From positions 1 through 14,077 of the forward strand of contig CAMOCH010000017.1 in NCBI GenBank assembly GCA_946610655.1: DNA of 14,077 nucleotides, written 5' to 3'. Both the position numbers and the translations under genes were made by a program. Source of the stretch: an uncultured Clostridia bacterium. GTDB lineage: Bacteria > Bacillota > Clostridia > Christensenellales > UBA1242. Every line of letters starts with the position of its first letter. Position 1 is the first letter of the stretch. A model generated the notes under the pieces. It was given only the letters and a program-made list of their open reading frames with translations. It ran no database searches and was not told the origin of the DNA. Positions 4,705-13,926 of this stretch are shown one piece after another.

Positions 4705-6430
4705 ATTCACCCATTTGAACTTTTGGGAATTTTTGATTTTTCTTTTTTTCAGTTTCAGAAATTAACTTATCTATTTGTTTTTTAGTTATTCCCCATCTTT
4801 GCTCTAAATCAGCTTGTGCTGTTTTTTTCAAAGTTTCTTCATATATAGTCTTTCGAGCACAATATTCAGATTTTAAATTTTTCAAAATTTCTAAATAATT
4901 ATTAAATTCTTCTTCTAAAGCATCATATGTTGACAAACGAGAAATCATCCATTCACTTGCTTTTTTCACAGCATCAACTTTAGCCTTCATAAACTTATCA
5001 ACATAATAATAAAAATCATCACTCTTTTGCCAATCTTCATCAGTTTTATTATATATATCAACAAAATCAATAAGGTTATGAAGTTCATCAAAGCGCAAGT
5101 CTCTTAATAGTTTTCTCACAAGTTCTAATGAATAATTATATGCATTATAAGATTCTTCTTGGCAACTTAAACAAATCAAAAAATCATCATCTTTTGAAAA
5201 CTTTATTTGTTTGTAGTTTTCATTATAATATTTCATCAACTTGCCACATAATGTTCTAGATTTTTGTTCGTTACCAACAAGAATATAATTTTCTATAATT
5301 CTTTTTGCAACGGTTCTTTCACCAATTGATTTTTCATTTAAATAACTGATTGCAATATTTGTTATTTTTTGAGGGTCTTTGTTATAATAATTATTATCAT
5401 AATACTCACCCAAAATAATATTTGTTAAATCGTTTAATACGTCGAGTTCTTCTTGAGATTTTAAATTGTTATAAGCATTAACAAGAACATTTATAATTTC
5501 TTTTTTGAAATCTTTTTTTACAGCTTTAACAAGCCCTTGATACAAATTTGAATTTGCTATGCAACAATCAAAATCTTCTTGCATATTCATATAACCATTA
5601 TCACCATATTCATCAAGCTCTTCTGGAGACATATTTTTTGTTGTTTTGCTTAACTCTTTAATCCAGTTATAAAGATTTTCATTTGCCAAAACTTTTGGGT
5701 CTTTCATATATATGTTTAAAACAAGCGAAGTATAAACAATGCCTGCAACTCTGGCATCATATTCGTGGCTAGATGCCACATATTTAGAATATTTCATTAC
5801 ATATTTTAAGTCCTTTCTGTCGTCTTCACCAATACTATTAAACCATTTTTTGAAATTTGTTCCCTTAAATGATGTGCTTAAAAGTTTTTCTGCAATAGTT
5901 TGAAACTTTTTGAATCTTAACTTATTAAAAGCATTTATTTGCAATTCTGTGAAATATACACCGTTATCTATTGAATGTTTAATGTTTATCATGCGCTTTC
6001 TTGCTTGCTCATCATTAATTTTATATTCATCAATTTTATCATGAAAATCATGTCTATATTCATGTCCAAGAGTGTTAATACCATCAACAATCATGTTTTT
6101 ATTGTTCAAAATTTTTACAAAAAGTGGACGACACAAAGCTATTGTTCCATCAATATGATATCCAATCTCAGTCAGTTCTTTATCAAAATCAAATTTTAAT
6201 TTAGGAAGATTTTTATCATTAAAAAAGTTTTCATTATATAATTCAGTAAAATATTCTTTTAACACATCTTCATCATATTTTTCTTCAAAAATTTTCACAA
6301 GCAAATCATAATGTTTTTGTGAAATTTGTTGAACATTTTCATTAACATTACTAAAAATTCTGAAGTATTCTTCAGGAAGTGTATCTGTTTTTTTATGTTC
6401 TTTATCAAATTCTACTAGTTCTTTTTTCAT
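4703..6430 (-). CDS. Predicted zincin-type metallopeptidase of unknown family
   Basis: A 575-residue protein that I do not recognise as a whole. The clearest signal is TLGHEYRHDFHDK (120-132), an HExxH zinc motif (H123, E124, H127) in a helix-like setting. About 95 residues on, SSHEYDARVAGIV (220-232) supplies a Glu (E223) in the E-x-x-A-R context often seen for the third ligand of gluzincins. It has no signal peptide or membrane segment and is highly charged, so a cytoplasmic location is expected. Residues from about 300 to 560 are mostly helical with regular hydrophobic spacing, suggesting a helical-repeat (TPR-like) scaffold; the last 30 residues are a charged, coiled-coil-like tail. It has its own promoter and terminator between the giant repeat protein and the peroxide operon. 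The start is supported by a weak TAGGT and by the frame. Protease function is inferred from the motif only. Confidence 0.7.
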   Translation of the reverse strand: MKKELVEFDKEHKKTDTLPEEYFRIFSNVNENVQQISQKHYDLLVKIFEEKYDEDVLKEYFTELYNENFFNDKNLPKLKFDFDKELTEIGYHIDGTIALCRPLFVKILNNKNMIVDGINTLGHEYRHDFHDKIDEYKINDEQARKRMINIKHSIDNGVYFTELQINAFNKLRFKKFQTIAEKLLSTSFKGTNFKKWFNSIGEDDRKDLKYVMKYSKYVASSHEYDARVAGIVYTSLVLNIYMKDPKVLANENLYNWIKELSKTTKNMSPEELDEYGDNGYMNMQEDFDCCIANSNLYQGLVKAVKKDFKKEIINVLVNAYNNLKSQEELDVLNDLTNIILGEYYDNNYYNKDPQKITNIAISYLNEKSIGERTVAKRIIENYILVGNEQKSRTLCGKLMKYYNENYKQIKFSKDDDFLICLSCQEESYNAYNYSLELVRKLLRDLRFDELHNLIDFVDIYNKTDEDWQKSDDFYYYVDKFMKAKVDAVKKASEWMISRLSTYDALEEEFNNYLEILKNLKSEYCARKTIYEETLKKTAQADLEQRWGITKKQIDKLISETEKKKNQKFPKVQMGE

Positions 6431-6448
6431 AATTTACCTACCAACAAA

Positions 6449-6477
6449 ATAATATCATATTAACAATATTATTTCAA
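6449..6477 (-). promoter_or_regulatory. Sigma-A type promoter of the zincin gene
   Basis: Minus strand: TTGAAA (6477-6472), 17-base spacer, TATTAT (6454-6449). It lies between the terminator of the giant gene and the start codon at 6430, so the zincin gene is transcribed separately. Confidence 0.6.
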
Positions 6478-6488
6478 TAGAGTTCAAT

Positions 6489-6521
6489 AAAAAAACAACC
6501 TAATTTTTAGGTTGTTTTTTT
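6489..6521 (-). terminator. Rho-independent terminator of the giant repeat gene
   Basis: The stem ACAACCTAA pairs with TTAGGTTGT around a three-base loop (6495-6515), and flanking A and T runs extend it. On the minus strand it follows the stop codon by a few bases and ends in seven T. Confidence 0.85.
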
Positions 6522-6523
6522 AT

Positions 6524-9500
6524 TTAAACTTTTTTCCAGCATGCATACAAAGTTTGATTTTGAGTTACTGTGTATGAAGTAAATCCACTTCCACCAGAAG
6601 TATAGTTACCCCAAGCAGATGTTCCCCAAGTTGTAGATTTATATGTGTTTTTAGTTGCCCAACTTGTGTGAATTGCTGTTGTGTATGCAACACCAGTAAC
6701 TTGATACTTGCTTTGAGTTAAATCAATCACTGTGCCTTCCAAAACTTTTATTGAAGCAATTGCACTTGGAGCATTTTTCCATGCACTTCCAGCAGCTGCT
6801 CCAAGAACAATATACCATCTTAAATCAAAGCTAACAGTATAATAATGTTTAACGTCCAAATTCCATGTTCCAACAATAGTTTTATTTATGTTTGACATAA
6901 CAGATAAGTTTTCACTATATCCGGCAAATGTATAGCTCTTTCTTGTGTTGCCATCATCTTCAACATAATTAGTTTGACTTGGCAAGCTAACACTTTCGCC
7001 TTGATAATATGAACCTGTTATTGTGTTCTTATTGGTTGTGCTAGAACCAGAAACAACAACGTAGTTGATTGTTAATGTGTATTTGTTTCTAATGTATAAA
7101 GTAATATCATTTTGTGGCATAACGCTTGGAATTGTTGCTTCGTTAGTGTAAGCACTATCATAATACCATTTTGTTGTATCGCCATAGTTTATTGTTGTTG
7201 GAAGAATAACCTCTGCTCCAACTTCAATAAGTTCATTAAACACAACTGAGGTGTTATCATAAATTGTTAATCTGTTTTCATAAACAACTTTTATGCATGT
7301 CCATTTTGCGTAAACAGTTATATCTTCATCTGGCATTTCTGCTGAAATTTCTTGAGTAAACTCAGAATTTGCAAACCAGCCATCAAAACGATAAGTTCTT
7401 GTTACGCCTTCGGCATATTCAACATATTCATTAAATGTTGGAAGTTTGTCAGCATATGATTGTGTGTTATAAACATAAATTGTTTTGTCGGCGCTAGCAA
7501 CACCAGTGTTAACACTAACACTATGTTTGTTAAGTGTTGTTACATCTACATATTTTGCATAAACATTTTGACTAGATTGTCCAATTTTTTCAATCTTATT
7601 TCCGTTTTCATCAACAAAATATTCAAATTGTTGATAGTATTTGTGATTACCATCTTCTATAACTCTTTCAAGCGGAACATTTGCATCTTGCGCAGCAAGA
7701 AGATTTGTTCCCTCTACATCTTGTTTTGCATATACTTTTGTGCTATCAACATAATATGAAATTGTGTGATAATATGTTGGATTACCCCATTTTGCATAAA
7801 GAGTAATATCTTTTCTTGACATAACACTTTCGGTGTATTCTGTGTGAACCATGGCAGTGTCTTCCCACCAGCCAAGGAATTCATAAACAACTTTGTCTCC
7901 ACCACTTATAGCAGTTTTGTTTGGTGTTGGAAGTGTTATTGATTGTCCTGGAGCTGCAGAAATGTTAGTAACAGCTGTTCCACCGTTTTCTTCAAAGTTA
8001 ATTGTGTAAGTTTTGCCAGTTTCTGTTGACCAACTGTTAGATTTTTTAGTTGCAATAATGCTTTCTGCAAATGAATAACCATTTATAAAGCTTTCAATTG
8101 AAGCAAAATCTATTGCTTTTCCTATATTAATAAGCTTAAGAGTGTTGGTTGAAATTGTCATTGTGAACACTGAAGAAAGTGGCATATAAATGTTCATTGA
8201 ACCAGTTCCAATATAGTTCTTGTAACCAGTTGAACTGTTGTTTACAACACCAATATCAATATTCATATCACCAATCTTACTATCACCAGAAATTTCACCC
8301 ATATTAAGAGAAATTTTAAAGTTTTTGCTATCAACAACTTGATAACTATTAATAATCTTTCCTAAGTCTGGCTCATGGTTTGCATTTGCTTCAATAGAAT
8401 CTCTAATTGCATCCATTATTGTATCGGTGAAGCCTGTTGCAAATTGCAAGTAATAAAGGATATCGTCCATAACAGAATCAATATGTGCTTTAAGTCTTCT
8501 TTCTTGACTGCTGCTTACTGTTTGGAAATATACATAGCTATCTTGATAATAAATATAAACCATTCTCTTTTCTTCTGTTACAAATGGAACATAAGGAATT
8601 TCCCCAAGAGTTATTTTAATAATTGGTTTTCTATTTTCATCAAGTTTAACTTTCAAGTTAAGAGGAATATCTGTAAGATTGATAGGGATATTAAACAATA
8701 TTTTCAAGTTTCCTGTAACATTAACAGAACCATCAACTTCATAGTAGTTAAGTTCTGCAGTGTTAACAAGAGCTTTAATAAGTTCGTTACTTCCAGACAA
8801 GTCAAGATAATTTCCTGCGTCCGGATTATCAATTCCAGCAAAATCAACAACACTGATGTCCAAATCTAGTCTTTCGGCGTTTGTAACACCTGTGTATAAG
8901 TTGTTGGTTATAATATGTGTAAGTTTTGTTCCGTTGGTTTCAACAATAACTTGCATATTTGTTGCATTATCGTTGGTTGTAACCATTGCACCATTAACAT
9001 CTGCAGTAAGTTTGTTTTGTGTTAATGTTAAATCGTCCAAATATTTAAGCAAATCAAGTGGACTTTCCATGTTAAGTTTTGGAATAACTGCAGACAAGTT
9101 TTGAATGTTAACGTCATCAACATTATATGATGCATCTTTAAGGAATGAAATCTTGCTTGGGTCTATGTCAAAGAGTTTAAGAGCCAAAGCCAAAATTTCG
9201 TTAACATCGGTGTCAATCATCTTAATTTTTAAGTTGTTATAATTAATCCACCAATAATTGTCTTTATATGTAAGTTTTATTGTGTGAGTTTTTCCTTTAA
9301 GAATATCAACAACTTGAACATATGCATTCATTGCAAAGTTTTCAAGATTAATTTGAAGTTTTGCAGTTGCTGTGTAGTGAACAGCCTCACCTTCATGAAT
9401 CACAGCTGTTGCTTGCATTGCAAATTTCTTTTCTTTAATCAAAGTCATAATTGAATCAATAAAGTTAGTCAAAACTGTGTAATTCAAATATGAATCTTTA

Positions 9501-12500
9501 TCAATTTCTGCAATAGTTTGTTCACTTGCTGAAGCAGACAATTCTGCAATCAAATCATTATATGTAATGTTTGCAGAAACGCCATTTTCAAATTGAACAC
9601 TTGCAGCTAAATCTTTGTATGAAATTTCAATAGTGTTTTGAGCAATAACCAAGCTCAAGCTGTCAAAATCAATCTTGTCAAGTAATGCACCAATGCTAGA
9701 AATATCAAATTCATCAAAATTAAATTCAATATCTTTATCAAAGCTTTCATTTATCCATGCAATCAAGTTTGGTAAATCTTCTTTTGCAAGTTTAACTTTA
9801 ACATCTTTAATTTGAACATAAAGTGTGTTTTGAACATATGTTATGCAAACATCAAGACCATAGAAGTTTGCAACAATTTGAGCTGAAATATTTTTGTCTT
9901 CATCAACACTAATAACAAACGAAGCATCAACATCAATAAGTTCTTTATATTTTATTGAAACTGTGCCTGCAAAAGATTTTGCATCAATAAGATTTTTAAT
10001 TTCACCAATAATATTTTTTGCATCACCAATGTTTGCATAGTCATTAGCAATAGCAATGTTTTGTTTGCTTATAATACCAAGTGTTGCCTCAAGAGCAAGT
10101 TTTTCTGTTTCATAATTAGCCGAAACACTAGAAATATGATTGTTATTAATAACTGCTTCAATGTTTGCTCCCAAAACTGATGCAACAAGTTTTTCGTTTG
10201 TTAAACTTAATTCAAGTGAAGATATAAGTTCTTCAACATTTATATCAACATTTGAAATAGATTTAAGTTGTTCAATAAGTCCCTCAAGAGAAATGTCTTG
10301 AGTTAAAACATAATCAATAATATTCATTATGCTTTCATTAATATCAAGATTGAATGTTTCAACAATTTCTGCGAACATTTCTTTTGCATCTTCAAATGAA
10401 AGTTTAACTTTTAATCCACTTAACTCTACATAAATTGTCTTGTTAACAACTTTTAAGTTTATGTTTTGATTTAAAATTGTTGAAGACAAATTCAAGCAAA
10501 TTCCATCTTGATCAAAGCCAACATAGCCTGTTATTTCGTAGTCATTAATTTTAACATTAACGTCAAAGTAGAATTCTTCTGCTTTTATGTAGTTATATAC
10601 ATTTTGGGCAAGCGCATAAACATCTGCAACTGAAACATATTTGTCTTCTTCAACAGTTACTGTTTCAAATTGTTTTGCTTCTATGTTTGCTGCGACTGTG
10701 ATGTTGTTGTATGCAAATGCTACTTCTGCTGAAGAATTTGTTGTTGAAAGTGTAATGTTGAATTTATCTAAGATGGTTATGTTAAGTTTGTCATCTTCTT
10801 TTGTTAAGCTGGTTATTATTTCTTGTTCGTTAATAAAGTCTAATACTTTTGAAATTATTGAGTCTATGTCAATATTTTCTAAGTTAATCTTTTGAGTTAA
10901 ATCTTCTCCAATAAGACTAACAACAAGTTCACTTGAAAGAATGTCTTTTATGTCTTCTATTGTTGCTTTAATATATGCATCTTTAACATGCAAATACAAA
11001 ACGTTTTCAATAACAATAATTTCAACATCTATGCCTGCAATTTCTGCATTAATTTTGCCAGTTATTAATTTTTCTTCCAAATTAATGTTAAGAGCAAAAT
11101 CTAAATTAATTGTTTCGTAGAACTTATCTCCAAATTTTACAGTTGCACTGCCAACAAAGCTATTGTTTTTAACAAGATTAATTATGTTAACAACATCTTC
11201 TGCTGCAAGACTTAAATCTACATAATCTTCTTCAACCACGTATGTATAGTCTTGTTTTGCAACGTTTACTGTGCCATCAATAATAAGGTCATCAACTTGG
11301 ACATTGATAGCAACATCAAGGCTATCACCAAATTTAACTTGTGCATCAATAGCAACATCGTTAATTGTTAAGTTTGCAGAAACAACATTTCCACACACTT
11401 TAATGTTTTTAATAATATCAATAATTGATTCAAATTTTTGAGAATGAAGAATAGACAAATCTAAGTTAGATAAATCTATGTCCCCAAGTTCAGGAATTTC
11501 AACTGAAGCAATAAATTCACTAATAAATTCATTAATGTTAATTGACTTAATTGTTTGTGCAATTTGCTCCACTTTTTCAATATATGGAACAATATCTATA
11601 TCAAACTCTGCAAGAATAACACCAAGGGTTTCTTTTGAAAGTTTAAACTTTTGTGCACCAACAACCAAATATATGTTGCCATCTACATAAGACAATTTTG
11701 CATCAATACTAATTGGATTTTCCAAACTTACATTTGCTGACAAATTAAGGTCTTCAATGTTTACAAATGCATCACCAGAAAGTTTAGCAAGTGTTTCATC
11801 AAGTTTTTGAACGCTTACATCAAAAGATATAGCCAAATTGTCAGCATCAATATATGATTGAACATTATCAATCAAGTTTTCAATGTTTATATAATTTTCT
11901 GCGTTTTCAACGGAAATTTCTTGAGATTCAAACACAACACTCAAATTTCCAGAAACACAAATATTTTCATATTCAATTTCAAAACTATTAAGTTCAATGC
12001 TATTTGAAGTAACGTTTGCATCAAGTTTAATTTTAAGGTTCTCACCAAACATTAAACTTAAATCTGCATCAATAGAAAGTTTTTCTTGCAACAATGAAAT
12101 GTTAACAAGTTTCAAAATGTCGTTTATTGAATAGTTTTTCAAAATATCTGTGAACTTGTTAGTAATTTCTGCCATATCAATTTCTGGCAATTCAATATTT
12201 TCAATCAAAGATAACAAATAAGTTTTGCTTGCAGACACATATATGTCATTAATGTTTGCATACAAATTATCATTTACATAAGCTGCATTAACACTGAGTC
12301 CAAACAAATCAGCAATTTGTGCCTGGAATGATTTTTCTGTTAAATTAACTTTTGCACTAAGGTCAAGATTAATCTGCTCTTCTGCAATTCTTGCTGCAAT
12401 ATCCCCTGCAATTGAAAATTCTTTAAAGTTAGTGTTTGTAATAAAGTCAAGAATTGTTTGACCATCAAAGTATTCTTCTTCATCTACTTTAAATTCAACA

Positions 12501-13807
12501 CTTTCTGGAGAATATACATACGCAGACAAAACAATTTTATACTCACCAAGAAGCGACAAATTGATATCTATGCTTCTTATTTTATTTTCATAAACATTTA
12601 AGCAAACGATTGTTCTTCCAAGTTTTTCATTTAAGAAAGACAAATCAATATCAATTTTAATTTTACTGTTAGAAATTACAGCATTTGAAATAATGGTTTT
12701 GTAGTTATTTTTAACATAATCAATAATTTGATTTGTGTCAATATTCACATTAAGCAAATCTTGTGGAAGTTTGCTCATCACAAGACTGATAAGTTGTTCA
12801 ATTGTGCTCTTGTTTGCTTTAACACCAATATCATTAAATTTTGCATACAAATCTTTATTGATATATGCTGCAGAAATTTTTCCATCAACAAGTCCAGAAA
12901 TATTTGCGTTTGCAACAACATCAAGAGTTTTTGCATCAAGTTTTACATTTGCTTTTGCATATTCCAAAAATTCAGTGTTTTTATATACGCTTGCCCAAAG
13001 AGTAATATCAAAATATTGGTTTTTAATAAATGATTCAATATCAGAAATAACTGCCGCAACATCTAAATGCTCTCCATCTGGAGCAACAATATCAATGTTT
13101 TCATCGGCATTAACAGCAATATTTGCCTCAACAGAAACACCTTCAATCAAAGTAAAATCAGAAATTGTTGCCGTTTTAATATTAAAGTCATCATCACAAA
13201 CAATAACTGCTTTGCAAATTCCATCAAGATTTACTTCATATGCTGTTAAGTTGCCCATAACAGTTTTCTTTGGATTACCCAAAGCATCTAGCAAACTATC
13301 GACATTAATGTTTGCAAATTTGTCTCCAAGTCCCCCAAGTGCAGAGTTTGAATTTTCATCGCTACTTGGCAAAATCTCTTTTATTGTGTTAACAATGTCT
13401 GTAATTCCAGAAATTGTTGTTTTAATTTTAATATTTTCACACTCAACATAAATTGTGTTGTTGATAAAGCATAAATATAAGCTTGTGGTTTGTCCGCCAT
13501 ATGTAACATCAATTGTTCCGTCGATTATTGGAGATGTTAAAACAGTTAAATCTGCATTAACATTAAGTTCAACACCTATTTCTTCTTCATCAATGCCAAC
13601 AGTTATATTACCAGAAAGGTTAAGTTTTGGATTTTCTTCCAAACTTTCCATTATGCCACCAAGAAGTGTTGCCTCTCCACTTGCAGAAGCAGTGGTTGAA
13701 ACCTGCTGCGAATTTTCTAATAGGTTAGATTTAACACGAATTGTTATGGTTGCACTAACAGCCATTGTCATAATAAATATTAATAAATAGGATAAAAACT
13801 TTTTCAT
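6524..13807 (-). CDS. Giant exported repeat protein with C-terminal InlB-type beta repeats
   Basis: 2,427 residues. The N-terminus MKKFLSYLLIFIMTMAVSA is a signal peptide (two Lys, hydrophobic core 4-17, VSA as a possible signal-peptidase I site at 17-19, no lipobox Cys), so the protein is exported or held by an uncleaved anchor. Residues about 60-1800 are nine diverged tandem units of roughly 200 residues, each beta-rich with a segment like YVNDNLYANINDI followed by a helix; some resemblance to LolA/LppX-type half-barrel lipoprotein domains is speculative. Residues 1934-2426 hold about six Listeria-Bacteroides (InlB B/Flg_new) repeats, two ending in YAKW (2004-2007, 2166-2169) and the last in YACW. 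There is no LPxTG, C-terminal membrane helix, SLH or LysM domain. AAGGG precedes the ATG. The gene is monocistronic with a palindromic operator. A surface adhesin or matrix protein is plausible, but no function is shown. Confidence 0.88.
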   Translation of the reverse strand: MKKFLSYLLIFIMTMAVSATITIRVKSNLLENSQQVSTTASASGEATLLGGIMESLEENPKLNLSGNITVGIDEEEIGVELNVNADLTVLTSPIIDGTIDVTYGGQTTSLYLCFINNTIYVECENIKIKTTISGITDIVNTIKEILPSSDENSNSALGGLGDKFANINVDSLLDALGNPKKTVMGNLTAYEVNLDGICKAVIVCDDDFNIKTATISDFTLIEGVSVEANIAVNADENIDIVAPDGEHLDVAAVISDIESFIKNQYFDITLWASVYKNTEFLEYAKANVKLDAKTLDVVANANISGLVDGKISAAYINKDLYAKFNDIGVKANKSTIEQLISLVMSKLPQDLLNVNIDTNQIIDYVKNNYKTIISNAVISNSKIKIDIDLSFLNEKLGRTIVCLNVYENKIRSIDINLSLLGEYKIVLSAYVYSPESVEFKVDEEEYFDGQTILDFITNTNFKEFSIAGDIAARIAEEQINLDLSAKVNLTEKSFQAQIADLFGLSVNAAYVNDNLYANINDIYVSASKTYLLSLIENIELPEIDMAEITNKFTDILKNYSINDILKLVNISLLQEKLSIDADLSLMFGENLKIKLDANVTSNSIELNSFEIEYENICVSGNLSVVFESQEISVENAENYINIENLIDNVQSYIDADNLAISFDVSVQKLDETLAKLSGDAFVNIEDLNLSANVSLENPISIDAKLSYVDGNIYLVVGAQKFKLSKETLGVILAEFDIDIVPYIEKVEQIAQTIKSININEFISEFIASVEIPELGDIDLSNLDLSILHSQKFESIIDIIKNIKVCGNVVSANLTINDVAIDAQVKFGDSLDVAINVQVDDLIIDGTVNVAKQDYTYVVEEDYVDLSLAAEDVVNIINLVKNNSFVGSATVKFGDKFYETINLDFALNINLEEKLITGKINAEIAGIDVEIIVIENVLYLHVKDAYIKATIEDIKDILSSELVVSLIGEDLTQKINLENIDIDSIISKVLDFINEQEIITSLTKEDDKLNITILDKFNITLSTTNSSAEVAFAYNNITVAANIEAKQFETVTVEEDKYVSVADVYALAQNVYNYIKAEEFYFDVNVKINDYEITGYVGFDQDGICLNLSSTILNQNINLKVVNKTIYVELSGLKVKLSFEDAKEMFAEIVETFNLDINESIMNIIDYVLTQDISLEGLIEQLKSISNVDINVEELISSLELSLTNEKLVASVLGANIEAVINNNHISSVSANYETEKLALEATLGIISKQNIAIANDYANIGDAKNIIGEIKNLIDAKSFAGTVSIKYKELIDVDASFVISVDEDKNISAQIVANFYGLDVCITYVQNTLYVQIKDVKVKLAKEDLPNLIAWINESFDKDIEFNFDEFDISSIGALLDKIDFDSLSLVIAQNTIEISYKDLAASVQFENGVSANITYNDLIAELSASASEQTIAEIDKDSYLNYTVLTNFIDSIMTLIKEKKFAMQATAVIHEGEAVHYTATAKLQINLENFAMNAYVQVVDILKGKTHTIKLTYKDNYWWINYNNLKIKMIDTDVNEILALALKLFDIDPSKISFLKDASYNVDDVNIQNLSAVIPKLNMESPLDLLKYLDDLTLTQNKLTADVNGAMVTTNDNATNMQVIVETNGTKLTHIITNNLYTGVTNAERLDLDISVVDFAGIDNPDAGNYLDLSGSNELIKALVNTAELNYYEVDGSVNVTGNLKILFNIPINLTDIPLNLKVKLDENRKPIIKITLGEIPYVPFVTEEKRMVYIYYQDSYVYFQTVSSSQERRLKAHIDSVMDDILYYLQFATGFTDTIMDAIRDSIEANANHEPDLGKIINSYQVVDSKNFKISLNMGEISGDSKIGDMNIDIGVVNNSSTGYKNYIGTGSMNIYMPLSSVFTMTISTNTLKLINIGKAIDFASIESFINGYSFAESIIATKKSNSWSTETGKTYTINFEENGGTAVTNISAAPGQSITLPTPNKTAISGGDKVVYEFLGWWEDTAMVHTEYTESVMSRKDITLYAKWGNPTYYHTISYYVDSTKVYAKQDVEGTNLLAAQDANVPLERVIEDGNHKYYQQFEYFVDENGNKIEKIGQSSQNVYAKYVDVTTLNKHSVSVNTGVASADKTIYVYNTQSYADKLPTFNEYVEYAEGVTRTYRFDGWFANSEFTQEISAEMPDEDITVYAKWTCIKVVYENRLTIYDNTSVVFNELIEVGAEVILPTTINYGDTTKWYYDSAYTNEATIPSVMPQNDITLYIRNKYTLTINYVVVSGSSTTNKNTITGSYYQGESVSLPSQTNYVEDDGNTRKSYTFAGYSENLSVMSNINKTIVGTWNLDVKHYYTVSFDLRWYIVLGAAAGSAWKNAPSAIASIKVLEGTVIDLTQSKYQVTGVAYTTAIHTSWATKNTYKSTTWGTSAWGNYTSGGSGFTSYTVTQNQTLYACWKKV
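6530..8008 (-). repeat. InlB/Listeria-Bacteroides-type beta repeats in the giant protein
   Basis: Encodes residues about 1934-2426. Each unit is 70-80 residues (the last about 105): a strand pair with YTINF/YYHTISY/KHSVSVN/YTLTINY/YYTVSF openings, a middle with FLGWW/FDGWF/FAGYS, and an end like ITLYAKW/ITVYAKW/LYACW. Such repeats are typical of bacterial surface proteins and act as stalks or adhesive modules. The final copy carries an aromatic and Ser/Thr/Gly-rich insert (residues about 2381-2413) that the others lack. Confidence 0.85.
8408..13624 (-). repeat. Nine tandem ~200-residue repeats in the giant protein
   Basis: The landmark Y-V-x-N-x-L-Y starts at residues 114, 315, 510, 707, 932, 1120, 1324, 1514 and 1754 (codon positions near 13468, 12865, 12280, 11689, 11014, 10450, 9838, 9268 and 8548). 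Spacings are therefore 188-240 residues. After each landmark comes a strand such as DIYVSAS or DVKVKLA and then an amphipathic helix; between landmarks lies a segment like EEDYVSVADVYALAQNVYNYIKAEEF (written here in two parts: EEDYVSVADVYAL then AQNVYNYIKAEEF). DNA copies are too diverged for exact repeats, so this is old duplication kept under protein-level selection. Confidence 0.8.
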
Positions 13808-13882
13808 AATTCCCTTCTTAAATTATATTCAAATCTCGTTCGATTTTATTTTACATTTTTTGTGATAGCCAATTTTACTCAT

Positions 13883-13903
13883 TATACTATCTTAGATAGT
13901 ATA
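13883..13903. promoter_or_regulatory. 21-bp perfect palindromic operator at the giant gene promoter
   Basis: Arms TATACTATCT and AGATAGTATA around a single central T. It starts at the -10 hexamer of the giant gene's promoter and continues over the expected transcription start, where a bound dimeric repressor would block initiation. The regulator is unknown; small winged-helix families (PadR-, GntR- or MarR-like) bind sites of this style. A half-site, ATACTAT, recurs at 14012-14018 upstream of the divergent gene. Confidence 0.65.
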
Positions 13904-13926
13904 GCATATTTTAATTTTGTAGGCAA
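13898..13926 (-). promoter_or_regulatory. Extended -10 promoter of the giant repeat gene
   Basis: Minus strand: -35 TTGCCT (13926-13921), 17-base spacer ending in TGC, and -10 TATACT (13903-13898), an extended -10. Long A and T tracts upstream (about 13935-13990) could act as an UP element. The leader before the start codon at 13807 is about 85-90 bases. Confidence 0.6.

Noticed and set aside
4491..4718. 75-codon plus-strand frame across the gpx promoter
   Set aside because: It runs antisense through gpx and across the operator and terminator, has no ribosome binding site, and encodes a low-complexity Asn/Ile/Phe-rich peptide.
7714..7905. 63-codon minus-strand frame inside the giant gene
   Set aside because: It overlaps the InlB-type repeat region in another frame and has no recognisable motif or translation signal.
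12735..13451. Long plus-strand open frame (238 codons) and other plus-strand frames opposite the giant gene
   Set aside because: They are antisense to a gene with clear protein repeats, lack ribosome binding sites, and have low-complexity Ser/Ile/Phe-rich or Cys/Asn/Ile-rich composition as expected from reading the complement of an AT-rich repetitive gene.
6524..13807. Giant protein as a non-ribosomal peptide synthetase, polyketide synthase or polymorphic toxin
   Set aside because: No adenylation, condensation, carrier, ketosynthase, RHS or toxin-like C-terminal motif is seen; the content is a signal peptide plus beta-rich repeats.
13831..13846. Small hairpin (AAATC/GATTT) in the giant gene leader as a possible riboswitch or RNA thermometer
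   Set aside because: Only five weak pairs, no conserved riboswitch core, and the ribosome binding site is not sequestered.
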